The notes beneath the pieces are model-generated. The model was not told the origin of the DNA and made no database searches. It was given only the letters and a program-made list of their open reading frames with translations. Positions 45,663 to 54,904 of a stretch of DNA of 64,000 bases are shown here, in pieces. The translations under genes and the position numbers were made by a program. Within the stretch, counting starts at the first letter, position 1. Every line of letters starts with the position of its first letter. The stretch comes from Octadecabacter algicola (lineage in GTDB: Bacteria; Pseudomonadota; Alphaproteobacteria; Rhodobacterales; Rhodobacteraceae), in assembly GCF_021532625.1 (NCBI RefSeq), contig NZ_JAKGAR010000005.1, forward strand, positions 1 through 64,000. Reading direction: 5' to 3'.

Positions 45663-46469
45663 TCATTTAAGGCGCGATTTCACGGCTTTGACGAGTCGTC
45701 CAACGGCCGGATAGCGGCGCTTAATTTCGTAACGCCGTGGATAGTCAAAAATTTCGTCAGGGCTGGTGCCGTCAATGCGGGTACGGCTTGCACGGGCCCC
45801 AAATGTACGCACCGGCACTTGCGCCTGTTCAAGGCTAAAACGGACGAGTTTCTCAGCATGAACAGGACCGTGCGCCGCACAATAGGCGGTGAGCTGTGTA
45901 ATTCGTTGGCCGTAAGCGCGTATTGCGGTCGTCCCGCGCACCACTGCGAAGCGATCATTCAAACCGTCAAACGGTTGCCACCAAGGCAGCTGCACGAGAT
46001 CACCTTTACCCCGATTGGCGCGCGCTAAGGCTGGGGCCAAACTGTCATGATAGGTTAGGTCAGGCCGGGCAAAAACGACGATCTCGGCTCCGCCAGCAAG
46101 CGCCATTTCAGTGACGCGGTTTAAAGAATGCAGCTGATGCACCAAATTACGCAACGATCTGAAATCGTCGTTCCAAAGGCTACCATGAGCCTTCAATCCC
46201 TCAAAATCCCAGATTTCTAAACAGCCGTCTGGGGCCTCAAACTCAACCTGATCAAGGTTAAGGAGGCTGTGCTCATTCAGGTCCATCGCGCCAGATTCAT
46301 CGCTGCGCGGGTTGTTGATGTGGGCCTGCTGAAACAGATGAGCATAGCATTTTGCGCCCTGATCCAATGCTTCGGCCGGACCAAGCACATTGGCCTCGAT
46401 TGAACCGATGGTACGTTTCAGCGAACGGGTGATCCCAAAAAAACAAACGGCGACAGGCGGTTTTGTCAT
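45663..46469 (-). CDS. Uncharacterised protein, possible glycosyltransferase-like
   Basis: A 268-residue soluble protein that I cannot assign firmly. V-A-V-C-F-F-G-I-T-R-S-L-K-R-T at the start and V-F-A-R-P-D-L-T-Y near the middle resemble uncharacterised families found beside glycosyltransferases. They read like a GT-A-type fold. Its start overlaps the GT2 gene stop by four bases, so it is the last of a three-gene operon with the GT2 and the polymerase. Confidence 0.6.
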   Translation of the reverse strand: MTKPPVAVCFFGITRSLKRTIGSIEANVLGPAEALDQGAKCYAHLFQQAHINNPRSDESGAMDLNEHSLLNLDQVEFEAPDGCLEIWDFEGLKAHGSLWNDDFRSLRNLVHQLHSLNRVTEMALAGGAEIVVFARPDLTYHDSLAPALARANRGKGDLVQLPWWQPFDGLNDRFAVVRGTTAIRAYGQRITQLTAYCAAHGPVHAEKLVRFSLEQAQVPVRTFGARASRTRIDGTSPDEIFDYPRRYEIKRRYPAVGRLVKAVKSRLK

Positions 46470-47431
46470 TTGTATTCAATCAAGTTAACAGAGCCGCCGC
46501 GCAAGCGCTTCCAGTGGAATTCAAGGATGCCGCTGGTTTCGGGGAATTTTCCGATGGTTTGAAAGAACGCTTCAGCCCAAGGCCGGCCCTTTAGCTTCTG
46601 ACGTAGAATTTGGAGCGGCCAAATCAACAAGCCAAACAAGGCGACAGGGCCAAACATCAGTGCACCTAAAACGATAGCCAATGGCAGCAGCAGTCCCCAC
46701 GCCAGCGCACGTCTGGTTTCTGTGACCTTGTGACGTTCAGGTTTCGCACCGTGGCGGTGCGCGCCCTCCGCATAGGCATGCCCCGCGCGGCGGGCACGGC
46801 GCCACCATTGCGAAAACGTCGTGATCGCGGCGTCATGAAGTGTCATCTCTGCTTCAATCCGTTCAATGGTCCAACCAGCTTGGCGCAGGCGCACACACAT
46901 TTCAGGTTCTTCGCCTGCGATCATATCGTCGGGATAGCCCCCGACCACTTCGAATGCATCAAGCCGGATCAAGGCGTCGCCGCCGCAGGCCTTTGCTATC
47001 CCGACAGGAGAGTTCCATTCGCGATCAATCAGCCAGTTATAGACACTATCATCGGGGTATCTTTCACGGCGACGTCCACACACAACGGCCCGTTTTGGAT
47101 CGGCGGTGATTGCGGCCAAGGCAGTCACGGTCCAGTTAGGATCAAGGGCACAATCGCCGTCAATGAACTGGATAAAATCAGGTCGAGGTCCGCTTCTTAA
47201 CAGATGCGCGACGCCCGTATTGCGCGCACGAGCTGCTGTGAAGGGGCTCGAAAGATCGAGAGTTATACCGTCGACACCTGCGGCCTTGGCTGCATCAAGG
47301 CTACCGTCTGTTGATCCGCTATCAACGTAAACGGCGCGCGATATATCCTTTGGAAGCGCCGCAAGCGCCGCCTTGAGCCTGTCGCCCTCGTTTCGTCCGA
47401 TCAGGACGGCCGCTACGATCGGTTCTGTCAC
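46466..47431 (-). CDS. Glycosyltransferase family 2, membrane-associated
   Basis: A 321-residue GT2. V-L-I-G-R-N-E-G-D-R-L, V-Y-V-D-S-G-S-T-D-G-S and F-I-D-G-D-C-A-L-D give the nucleotide and metal-binding sites. I-A-G-E-E-P-E-M-C-V-R-L-R is the acceptor/catalytic region. Q-W-W-R-R-A-R-R replaces the processive Q-x-x-R-W motif. One or two C-terminal helices follow. It is sandwiched by four-base overlaps between the polymerase and the uncharacterised gene. Confidence 0.9.
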   Translation of the reverse strand: MTEPIVAAVLIGRNEGDRLKAALAALPKDISRAVYVDSGSTDGSLDAAKAAGVDGITLDLSSPFTAARARNTGVAHLLRSGPRPDFIQFIDGDCALDPNWTVTALAAITADPKRAVVCGRRRERYPDDSVYNWLIDREWNSPVGIAKACGGDALIRLDAFEVVGGYPDDMIAGEEPEMCVRLRQAGWTIERIEAEMTLHDAAITTFSQWWRRARRAGHAYAEGAHRHGAKPERHKVTETRRALAWGLLLPLAIVLGALMFGPVALFGLLIWPLQILRQKLKGRPWAEAFFQTIGKFPETSGILEFHWKRLRGGSVNLIEYK

Positions 47432-48909
47432 AATGTCGCCCTCGGTTTTGCACGGACATGGCGATCAATCTTGCCCGTCTGGCGCGTGTATGCAGAACGA
47501 GGTTCGAGCGAACCGTCATTGTCAGCTTGCGCTTTTTCGTCTTCGATCGTGCCGCGCGCCAACCGCCCCCAGAGGGCCCCAGAAATCATCCACGTGATCG
47601 GACTAAGCCCCGCGTTGGGGATCAAATCGATCAGATTGACGACCAACACCAGTACAATGCCGACAGTGAAAGGACCAAGATCATCCTCTTTGCGGCGAAA
47701 CGCCAACAGAATGACGGGCAAACACAGAAGTCCCATTTCCGATATATAGCGAAACCATCCGCCATCCCCGAAAATAGTGATCCAGTGCCCATCAGTGATC
47801 GACGTGATGTTACCTTTCTCGTCGAATATACGCCCCCGAGTCCAGCCGCCCCAGCCAAACCAAGGGCGTTGCGTGGCCTTTTCAAGCAACACATCCTCGT
47901 TCAAGAGCCTGAATTCGAGGCTGTCTGCGCGGCTCTCATCAATTTTTTCGGCGAAGCTGACGACAGCTTCGGTCGGCACGATCCCAGCCCCCCGTGCCAT
48001 TGGATAGAGCAGAACAAGTGCCGCAATGGCCGCCGCGATCAATAGTTGCAACCGCTCAGACATGAACAGCAAGACAGGCATAAGTATGAACAAAATCAGC
48101 GTCGCGCCCAGATTGCTAGACAACAACAGCGTGCCACCCGTGACAATTGCAAGCCACATGACTTTCGTTCGCAATTCAGCCGTCGCGGCTTTCAACACCG
48201 AAACAGCCGCAAAAGTTGCCATAGCTAGATAAATTCCGAGGTAAAGGCCATGTTGCAAAAACACGATCGGCCTCCATCCCCCTCCTCGTTTATGTTGAGC
48301 CCAACTATGCGGAAAGAATCCGTAAACAGTACGGTTAAGCTGAGGCGACATGCGGATTTCGTACAAGGCCAGCAGGGAATAAATCGCGCCAAAGATCGCC
48401 AGAACGATCAGGATGGTGCGGTGCTCTTGAGGTCCGGACAAGAATGCATAGCCCAAAAGCAACGGCAGGATCATCACGCCAGCCTTCATAGAAGACGCGA
48501 ACCCGTCATAGAGGGTTAGTCCCCTCACAACGCGCGGGCCATAACGCAGCGGATCATCATTCAGATAGGCTGTGATAACACCACACAGCATGATCGTAGC
48601 AAGTAGCGCCAAGATCAATTTGCCCCGTGGAATCAACGGCAACTTGAATGAATTGGACGGGATTTTTGATCCAGACATCCGACCATGGGCTGTCGCCCCT
48701 ACCCCTGCCAACGCAAGGACCAAGGCCGAAAAAGCCGGTATAGATTCTTTGTCGAGGGTCGGCAGCAGCGGCAGATCAAAGTTCGGCGCGATCGGTAGGA
48801 AAAGATAACCCGCAACTACAGTGATGCAGATCGCAGCTGCGAGACTATATCGATAAAAAAAAATTGTTGCGACCACGGGCCAGCCAAAAAGAGCGATAGA
48901 ACCAATCAT
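47428..48909 (-). CDS. O-antigen ligase / Wzy-type polymerase
   Basis: A 493-residue inner-membrane protein with about 11 helices and a large periplasmic loop. The loop contains R-P-W-F-G-W-G-G-W-T-R-G (R-x-x-x-G-x-G type), typical of O-antigen ligase/polymerase proteins. It would polymerise or ligate the flipped units. The C-terminus is a charged cytoplasmic tail. It heads the minus-strand operon; about 140 bases separate it from the divergent spike module. Confidence 0.85.
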   Translation of the reverse strand: MIGSIALFGWPVVATIFFYRYSLAAAICITVVAGYLFLPIAPNFDLPLLPTLDKESIPAFSALVLALAGVGATAHGRMSGSKIPSNSFKLPLIPRGKLILALLATIMLCGVITAYLNDDPLRYGPRVVRGLTLYDGFASSMKAGVMILPLLLGYAFLSGPQEHRTILIVLAIFGAIYSLLALYEIRMSPQLNRTVYGFFPHSWAQHKRGGGWRPIVFLQHGLYLGIYLAMATFAAVSVLKAATAELRTKVMWLAIVTGGTLLLSSNLGATLILFILMPVLLFMSERLQLLIAAAIAALVLLYPMARGAGIVPTEAVVSFAEKIDESRADSLEFRLLNEDVLLEKATQRPWFGWGGWTRGRIFDEKGNITSITDGHWITIFGDGGWFRYISEMGLLCLPVILLAFRRKEDDLGPFTVGIVLVLVVNLIDLIPNAGLSPITWMISGALWGRLARGTIEDEKAQADNDGSLEPRSAYTRQTGKIDRHVRAKPRATL

Positions 48910-49052
48910 ACCCCTGTCTAAGCTGGGTTCCGCCTTTTGCGCAACAGCCTACGTCACGGTGCCATAGCAAGGGGTTAGGTTTTTAGGCCGAATATTTCAC
49001 GACAACACCGGCTCAGTATCGGCCTCAATCCTTTCAGCGGAGAATCGCAAGC

Positions 49053-49313
49053 ATGACCGACACCTATTCAGACTTCACCACTGGCCTCGAAAGCCCTGCT
49101 AACGATGCGTTTGAGATCGTCCCTGATGATGCATTAGATTTGCCCGTGGTGACACGCGCACTCAACGTCGCGACCGAGGGGCAAATCCGGGTGACGACCA
49201 ATTCTGGGCAAACCGTGACATTGTTTCTGGTCGCTGGTTGCGCCTTTCCGATCCGCGTTCGGCGGGTCTGGGCTACGGGCACAATCGCGTCCGGCATCGT
49301 CGGGATGTACTAA
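49053..49313 (+). CDS. GTA-type spike base protein (RCAP_rcc01079-like)
   Basis: An 86-residue protein reading G-L-E-S-P-A-N-D-A-F-E-I-V-P-D-D then V-T-R-A-L-N-V-A-T-E-G. It ends P-I-R-V-R-R-V-W-A-T-G-T-I-A-S-G-I-V-G-M-Y. This matches the spike base family named after R. capsulatus rcc01079, part of the GTA head spike, as I remember it. Its stop overlaps the next start (TAATG), so it is the base of a translationally coupled three-gene module. No capsid, portal or tail genes are nearby, and it sits inside a polysaccharide locus. Confidence 0.85.
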   Translation: MTDTYSDFTTGLESPANDAFEIVPDDALDLPVVTRALNVATEGQIRVTTNSGQTVTLFLVAGCAFPIRVRRVWATGTIASGIVGMY

Positions 49314-50500
49314 TGAGCTGTATCACCTTGAGCATTGGACCTACCCTCAATCCGACAAAGGTTACGGGCGATGCGATGCCTCTTCCGACCATCCTGACGT
49401 TAGGGGGACCGGCGACCTTCACTCTCGCAGATGGGACAATCGCAGGTATTGAAATTGACGGCGTAACGTTTACGAGTGACGTCGACGGTCAACCTTTGAT
49501 GACGGCGGCGTTGACCGCAGGTCCAATTTGCTTGGCCCGCCCCGTCATCGACTTAGACGCACTGACCGTCGGGGATATCATTGGTTTTGAACGCGGTATC
49601 TGGATATTCGATGCCGATGGTGGTCTGCCTGTAATGTCGCAGGAATGGTATCTGGATGGCGCGACCACGTTAATCACATCAGCCGGTCTGACCACGGTTG
49701 CCCCTGGTTCCCTAACGGTTCAAGAAACCGCCACGCAGGCCAGTCTTGGCAGTCGCACCGCCGTATCAACCGCCAGCACAGTGGCCGCCGTAACTCCAAC
49801 CCGCACAGTCGCAGATGTCATCGCAGATCATGGCGGAGACTACTTCGATTTCGCCGATCTTAGCCACATGTATCAAGACAGCGGATCGACCCTTGTTGAT
49901 ACGGACGGGCAGAATGTGACGCAGGTCAATGGGCAAGCCGGCGCCATCATACTTGAAGCAGTCGCAGGTGGATCGGGCGTTACATATGATGACACGTTTG
50001 GGGGCTTGGATTTTGACGGTGCAAGCCGTGGTTTACGCACCAACTCATTAGCCATTGGCGCGGGTTTCACCACCGTTGCACGAGTCAATTTTGATGATGT
50101 TTCCGGCAATCAACCTGTTGCGCATTACCTGAGTTCTGCCGGATCGCGTGTGTTTGAAATGAGGCTTAACGGAGGGGATTTGCAAACCGCTGCATTTAAC
50201 GCCGCAGACGCTAGCACGTATAATAACCACAATGTGATCGTGCCCATAGGCGTGCCGCAAACTATAGCATCGCGTGCAGATGAGGTGTCAGGCGAAGTGA
50301 TAGGACAAGTTGACGGGGCGAATAGGTCAACCACATCACTCGCCCTCCCACTTGCGGCCTTTGCCAATGAACGCATCACAATCGGGTGGCGTGCAGCCAC
50401 CTATCTTGACGGTCAGATCAGTCGGCTCGTATTGATCCCTGTAGGATCGGTGAGTGACCATGACCTAACGATCCTCGAGGAATGGGTAGGAGCAGCGTAA
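49313..50500 (+). CDS. LamG-like putative spike/fibre protein
   Basis: A 395-residue protein with no signal peptide. The first ~180 residues are an unfamiliar beta-rich region. The last ~200 look like a concanavalin/LamG jelly roll (L-D-F-D-G-A-S-R-G-L-R-T-N, then I-T-I-G-W-R-A-A-T-Y-L-D-G-Q-I-S-R-L). Such folds bind or cleave carbohydrates. It starts by TAATG coupling at 49313; the earlier frame from 49238 overlaps the base gene and is rejected. A spike-shaft or receptor-binding role is inferred from the base-protein neighbour. Confidence 0.7.
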   Translation: MSCITLSIGPTLNPTKVTGDAMPLPTILTLGGPATFTLADGTIAGIEIDGVTFTSDVDGQPLMTAALTAGPICLARPVIDLDALTVGDIIGFERGIWIFDADGGLPVMSQEWYLDGATTLITSAGLTTVAPGSLTVQETATQASLGSRTAVSTASTVAAVTPTRTVADVIADHGGDYFDFADLSHMYQDSGSTLVDTDGQNVTQVNGQAGAIILEAVAGGSGVTYDDTFGGLDFDGASRGLRTNSLAIGAGFTTVARVNFDDVSGNQPVAHYLSSAGSRVFEMRLNGGDLQTAAFNAADASTYNNHNVIVPIGVPQTIASRADEVSGEVIGQVDGANRSTTSLALPLAAFANERITIGWRAATYLDGQISRLVLIPVGSVSDHDLTILEEWVGAA

Positions 50501-52563
50501 TGTTGATAAGTATATCAGGAATCAATGATGCGGGCGGTTTAACTGCGCAAGAAGTAACGCTGGCGAACGCCGACATAGCACCGACAACCAATCATGTCGG
50601 CTACACCTACCGGACCCCCGAAGACGAAGCCGTAGGGATCGAGGTCACAGTTTACCGAAGCCAGTTAGGCATCGCACCCGAATTAATCCATTACGAAGTG
50701 ACCGATTGGTGGGGTTTTGACACGCAGGGGCCGTCGACCGGCACTGTGGACCGCCGCCAACACGACCTTGCGTATATGTGGGACATGGGCCTGCCAGGGC
50801 AAAAGTACGACACAGCGCGAAACATCCTGCCGATTTGGCAAGAAGCCAACAATCCTATTGGGCATCGCGCAGTGGCATTGCGCGCCGAAGGTTCGGCGGA
50901 ATGGTCGGTCACGGTGTTGGAAAAACACTCAAACAAGAGTGTTTTGATTACAGGTACTGACCTTGTTGGGGGCGAAACGGATATGTATTCGCAGGACCGC
51001 ATTCTGATAGTGGATGACACCGGCGCCGGTGACTTCACTACTTTTGACGCTGCTATCGCTGCAACCTACAAAACAAATGTTCCACACCTGATCATACTTG
51101 AAGACGGGCAGAGCCATACCTTGGCCGAAACCACACTAAACAGAGATTTTCCGTCCTTGCGGATAAGAAGCCGCAATCCGGGTGGTCAAGCAAAGCTAAT
51201 ACAAGCCAGCGATAATTCTGCCGTCGGTTTTTTGTTCACCGATTACGACCAGCAGAAACTCAAACAGTTTGAACTGATTGATCTCGAACTAACTGGTCAC
51301 TGGGACAGCACAACGGAAACGATGCAAAACGGCGCGCTCCAACCTGCTGATTTGATCAAGTGTGCAGGTTCAGCACCTGCTTGCCAAACGATCCTGAACT
51401 GCAATGCATCCGGCTGGAAAACAGCCACGCGCGTGGCGTCAAATGATGGCACACTTTTTGGCGTCTACGGAACCAAAGTAACAAACTGGCAAGACTACGG
51501 CATTTATGACTCTCACACTTCTAATGTGTCGTGGAGCAGGACAGCCATCGTCAACAGCGAGATTGCCCAGCATCCTGATGCGCTGTGCGGCGGGCCAAAA
51601 TCGTCTCAGCCATGGCACAACACTCACGGGCCATACCGCACCCCCAACGGCAGCGTAATGTTTTACGCATCCTACCTTTTTGCGCGTAATGGTTGGTCCG
51701 CCAAAGACATCGACGGCGATGCGGATGATAGCTTAATGTGGGACCCGAACCCGTGTATTCGGTTGGCCCAGAACGGCGCACGTGGTGCCACCGCAATGCT
51801 ACGCTGTTGCACCCTTGAAGGCGGCGGATCGATCTTTGCAATCAAAGGGGCCAATGGGACACGCGCTGATCGTCCAGTCAATATCGTACTCGGTCAATTC
51901 CTTGCGGTTATGGGACCGCGCACACGCAACCTACTATCGCTTGGTTATTCGGGTGTTACGATTGAAGCATTCCAAGCCATCCGCACAGGTGGTTCCGTAA
52001 TTACCGAGCACTTCGACTACCGTTCTATGCTGTTTCATCTTAACACAGATACTGACAACAGTACGGTCGATCCCGACGCGCTAAGTGAACGAGTGAGGAT
52101 GCGCAATTGGACCTATTTGAACCAACGTAGTGACGCCGAAGCCAGCGGCGGAACGTCTAACACAGGGACGGGCTTAAGCGCCTTGGACTCTGCAGATTTC
52201 ACTGATCTTAAAGCGACAAACTATGTTTTGCATTCCACTAATGCTGTAAAAGCTCCTGCTGTGGACTTCGCGCCCGTGAATCTTGAACCGCTGACCAGTT
52301 TTGAAACCTCAGAACGCGGCTATCGTGATGATGCGGGCGATCCTCAGCCAAGCGTGCTATGGATTGGGGATGAGGCTCAATTTGTCGCAAATAGCGGATC
52401 ACCGAAGGGCAGCATCGTTTTGGCTGTTCCACAATATCCGTCAATTGCGATTGGTGGAGCAAATGCGCAAGCATCAGACGAAACAGCCGTCTATGATCTG
52501 TTCAAGGGTCTCATTGACCCAAATGAGCCAGGCGATAGCGGGTCTATGGTTCTGACGCCATAG
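50500..52563 (+). CDS. Beta-helix putative spike/fibre protein
   Basis: A 687-residue protein without a signal peptide. The start M-L-I-S-I-S-G-I follows the previous stop in a second TAATG junction. D-D-T-G-A-G-D-F-T-T-F-D-A-A-I-A-A near residue 170 is the classic opening of right-handed beta-helix pectate-lyase-like proteins. A long run of Asn/Ser-turn repeats follows. The C-terminal region is smaller globular. This resembles a phage tail-spike or polysaccharide depolymerase architecture. Catalytic residues cannot be assigned by eye. Confidence 0.65.
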   Translation: MLISISGINDAGGLTAQEVTLANADIAPTTNHVGYTYRTPEDEAVGIEVTVYRSQLGIAPELIHYEVTDWWGFDTQGPSTGTVDRRQHDLAYMWDMGLPGQKYDTARNILPIWQEANNPIGHRAVALRAEGSAEWSVTVLEKHSNKSVLITGTDLVGGETDMYSQDRILIVDDTGAGDFTTFDAAIAATYKTNVPHLIILEDGQSHTLAETTLNRDFPSLRIRSRNPGGQAKLIQASDNSAVGFLFTDYDQQKLKQFELIDLELTGHWDSTTETMQNGALQPADLIKCAGSAPACQTILNCNASGWKTATRVASNDGTLFGVYGTKVTNWQDYGIYDSHTSNVSWSRTAIVNSEIAQHPDALCGGPKSSQPWHNTHGPYRTPNGSVMFYASYLFARNGWSAKDIDGDADDSLMWDPNPCIRLAQNGARGATAMLRCCTLEGGGSIFAIKGANGTRADRPVNIVLGQFLAVMGPRTRNLLSLGYSGVTIEAFQAIRTGGSVITEHFDYRSMLFHLNTDTDNSTVDPDALSERVRMRNWTYLNQRSDAEASGGTSNTGTGLSALDSADFTDLKATNYVLHSTNAVKAPAVDFAPVNLEPLTSFETSERGYRDDAGDPQPSVLWIGDEAQFVANSGSPKGSIVLAVPQYPSIAIGGANAQASDETAVYDLFKGLIDPNEPGDSGSMVLTP

Positions 52564-52643
52564 ACTTATTGTGATCGCCGCCATAAGATTGCCCATGTCC
52601 CCTGACATTAGGTGGGGAAGATATTTCCAAAAGGGCCTTTGGC

Positions 52644-53888
52644 TTGTCCGAACAATTTTCCAAACCGCGTATTGCATATTTGACGTCCGAATATCCGGCC
52701 GTATCCCACACCTTCATCTTACGTGAGGTTGAGGCTCTTCGCCGATTGGGCCGCGATGTGTTGACCTGTTCGATCCGCCAAACAGGCCCCGAACATCATC
52801 GCGGACCGTCCGAACAAGCCGCCGTCAAAGACACCTTCTATGTCTTGAAATCAGCAAAGTCTCCGCTGAATTTGCTGGCCAGTCTCGCCTATGGCCTGTC
52901 ACGCCCCAAACAACTCTGGAACGCCATACGGTTGGCATTTTCCACCCGGCCTGCTGGCATAAAGGCGCTGATCTATCAGATGATTTATCTGGTTGAAGCA
53001 CTTGTTCTTGCCCGACACTTGTCGTCGCAGAACATCCACCACCTTCATAACCATTTCGGCAATTCCAGCTGCACCGTTGCCATGCTCGTCAGTACCTTAT
53101 CGGGCATTCCGTTCAGCTACACGATGCATGGGCCATCAATTTTTTTCGAACCCCGTCGCTGGCGTATCGACGAAAAGATTGCACGAGCCCAGTTCGTGGC
53201 CTGTATCAGCCATTTCTGCCGGTCACAGGGTATGATTTTCGCTGACCCCGCCCATTGGGACCGCATGCGCATCGTCCATTGCGGCGTTGAACCTGCGAAA
53301 TACGCGGAACCGCGCACCGCCCCACAGGGCAAGACAATGATTTTCGTAGGCCGCTTGGCCGCTGTCAAAGGTGTACGTGTCTTGATCGAAGCCTTTGCCG
53401 AAGTGCAAAAAGCAGACCCCGAGGCACGTTTGGTTTTGGTCGGGGATGGACCCGAACGCGGCGATATCGAATCCTACATCGCTGAACTTGGGTGCGAAGA
53501 CGGCGTGCGTTTGGCCGGATACCTCAGTCAGGACGAAGTAGCCGAAGAACTGCGCGCGGCTGATCTGTTTGTGTTGCCAAGCTTTGCCGAAGGCGTCCCT
53601 GTTGTGTTGATGGAGGCGCTTGCATCTGGCCTACCTGTGATCGCCACGCGCATCGCTGGAATTGGCGAACTCGTCACGCCCGGTGAAACAGGTGAGCTTG
53701 TGGCACCCGGCGATGTCGCGGGCCTGACCACGGCCATAACAACGCTTTTGAACGATGCCGACATGCGCAATAAAATGGGCGAAAATGGCAGGATCAGAGT
53801 TGAAGCGGACTACAATATTGACCGCGAGGCCGCGTGGCTGGATCGTCTGGTCACCGATTTGAATGAAACGCCGACCCTGCGCCCTTAG
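52644..53888 (+). CDS. Glycosyltransferase family 4
   Basis: A 414-residue GT-B enzyme. It has Y-L-T-S-E-Y-P-A-V-S-H-T-F-I at the N-terminus. H-N-H-F-G-N-S is in the acceptor domain, with F-V-G-R-L-A-A-V-K-G at the start of the donor domain. P-S-F-A-E-G-V-P-V-V-L-M-E-A-L-A is the E-x-x-x-x-x-x-x-E motif. It resembles WcaL/EpsF-type colanic and exopolysaccharide enzymes. The start is TTG at 52644 with AGGG upstream. It overlaps the convergent GT2 by four bases. Confidence 0.92.
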   Translation: MSEQFSKPRIAYLTSEYPAVSHTFILREVEALRRLGRDVLTCSIRQTGPEHHRGPSEQAAVKDTFYVLKSAKSPLNLLASLAYGLSRPKQLWNAIRLAFSTRPAGIKALIYQMIYLVEALVLARHLSSQNIHHLHNHFGNSSCTVAMLVSTLSGIPFSYTMHGPSIFFEPRRWRIDEKIARAQFVACISHFCRSQGMIFADPAHWDRMRIVHCGVEPAKYAEPRTAPQGKTMIFVGRLAAVKGVRVLIEAFAEVQKADPEARLVLVGDGPERGDIESYIAELGCEDGVRLAGYLSQDEVAEELRAADLFVLPSFAEGVPVVLMEALASGLPVIATRIAGIGELVTPGETGELVAPGDVAGLTTAITTLLNDADMRNKMGENGRIRVEADYNIDREAAWLDRLVTDLNETPTLRP

Positions 53889-54820
53889 GCGGACAACTTA
53901 TGGGCTTGTGCGTCCTCTTGTTCGGAAATGGCACGGGCTTTGCCCACCACCAAGGCTCGGCGTTGGTAGGACCGAATAAAGGCTACCAATTCGGGATCAT
54001 CCAATTGCGGATCACGGCGCAACATGGCCCCGAAATATCCCTGTAACATCGCCAACCCACCCAGAATATAGGGTTTAATCCGCGCCTTGTTTACAGCAGA
54101 CGCCAACATAAATGATGGTGTCGTACCCATGAAATACTGACCGAACCCATGGCGGCGGCGGCCTGTCCAGATGCTCTGCTGGCTGGACCCCATCGGGCGC
54201 AAATGATCAAACCGAAGCTCTGGTGCATCATCGCTTAATGCGCGCCACCCAAGCATCCGTGCTTTATGGCAATCAATCCCATCCCACATTACCTGTCGGA
54301 TAAATCCGCCAATCTGTTCAAAACAGGACACCCGGTAAAACTTAGTCATGCCCAATGACATTTCATCGCTGATACCTTCACTCACCATTTCACCGGTGCG
54401 GCTATCTTTGAAATAGGCTTTGCCCGAACAGGTCCCGATGCGCGGATCAGCCTCCATCATGTCGATTAGACCTCCAAAATATCCTGTCGGCAGATCAAGG
54501 TCGAGGTCAAGCTTACAGATGTAAGCGTAATCGGACGGTATGATTGTCTCATACCCTACGTAAAAGGCATCAATCACGCCGGGACCAACGGCGCGATGGC
54601 CGCGATCCGGCTTTGCAACGATGCGAATCCAGTCATGTTTAGCCGCATATTCAGCAAGAATCTGCGGCGTTTCATCTGTTGATCCATCGTCCACAATCAC
54701 CCACAGGCTTGGCGTGACGGTCTGCGCCACGACGGAATCTAGCGTGCGACGCATGAATTCTGCCTCGTTGCGGCAGGGTGAAATCAACGCATAACTGCGG
54801 TTTGGAATGGCCTTATTCAT
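53885..54820 (-). CDS. Glycosyltransferase family 2
   Basis: A 311-residue GT2 beginning M-N-K-A-I-P-N-R-S-Y-A-L-I-S-P-C-R-N-E. It has V-D-D-G-S-T-D-E-T and K-L-D-L-D-L-D-L as nucleotide and metal-binding sites. The frame is open further upstream to 55540, but that part overlaps the divergent DUF6492-like gene and does not resemble a protein family; the ATG at 54820 is the sensible start. Its function in the polysaccharide is unknown. Confidence 0.88.
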   Translation of the reverse strand: MNKAIPNRSYALISPCRNEAEFMRRTLDSVVAQTVTPSLWVIVDDGSTDETPQILAEYAAKHDWIRIVAKPDRGHRAVGPGVIDAFYVGYETIIPSDYAYICKLDLDLDLPTGYFGGLIDMMEADPRIGTCSGKAYFKDSRTGEMVSEGISDEMSLGMTKFYRVSCFEQIGGFIRQVMWDGIDCHKARMLGWRALSDDAPELRFDHLRPMGSSQQSIWTGRRRHGFGQYFMGTTPSFMLASAVNKARIKPYILGGLAMLQGYFGAMLRRDPQLDDPELVAFIRSYQRRALVVGKARAISEQEDAQAHKLSA

Positions 54821-54904
54821 AGGTATTAGTTGAATGATCGGCCTCCTTTTGGCAAGAGTATGGAGAGGCAGATCAGAGTTAAGATGCCCGCTAGGATGGT
54901 TTCG

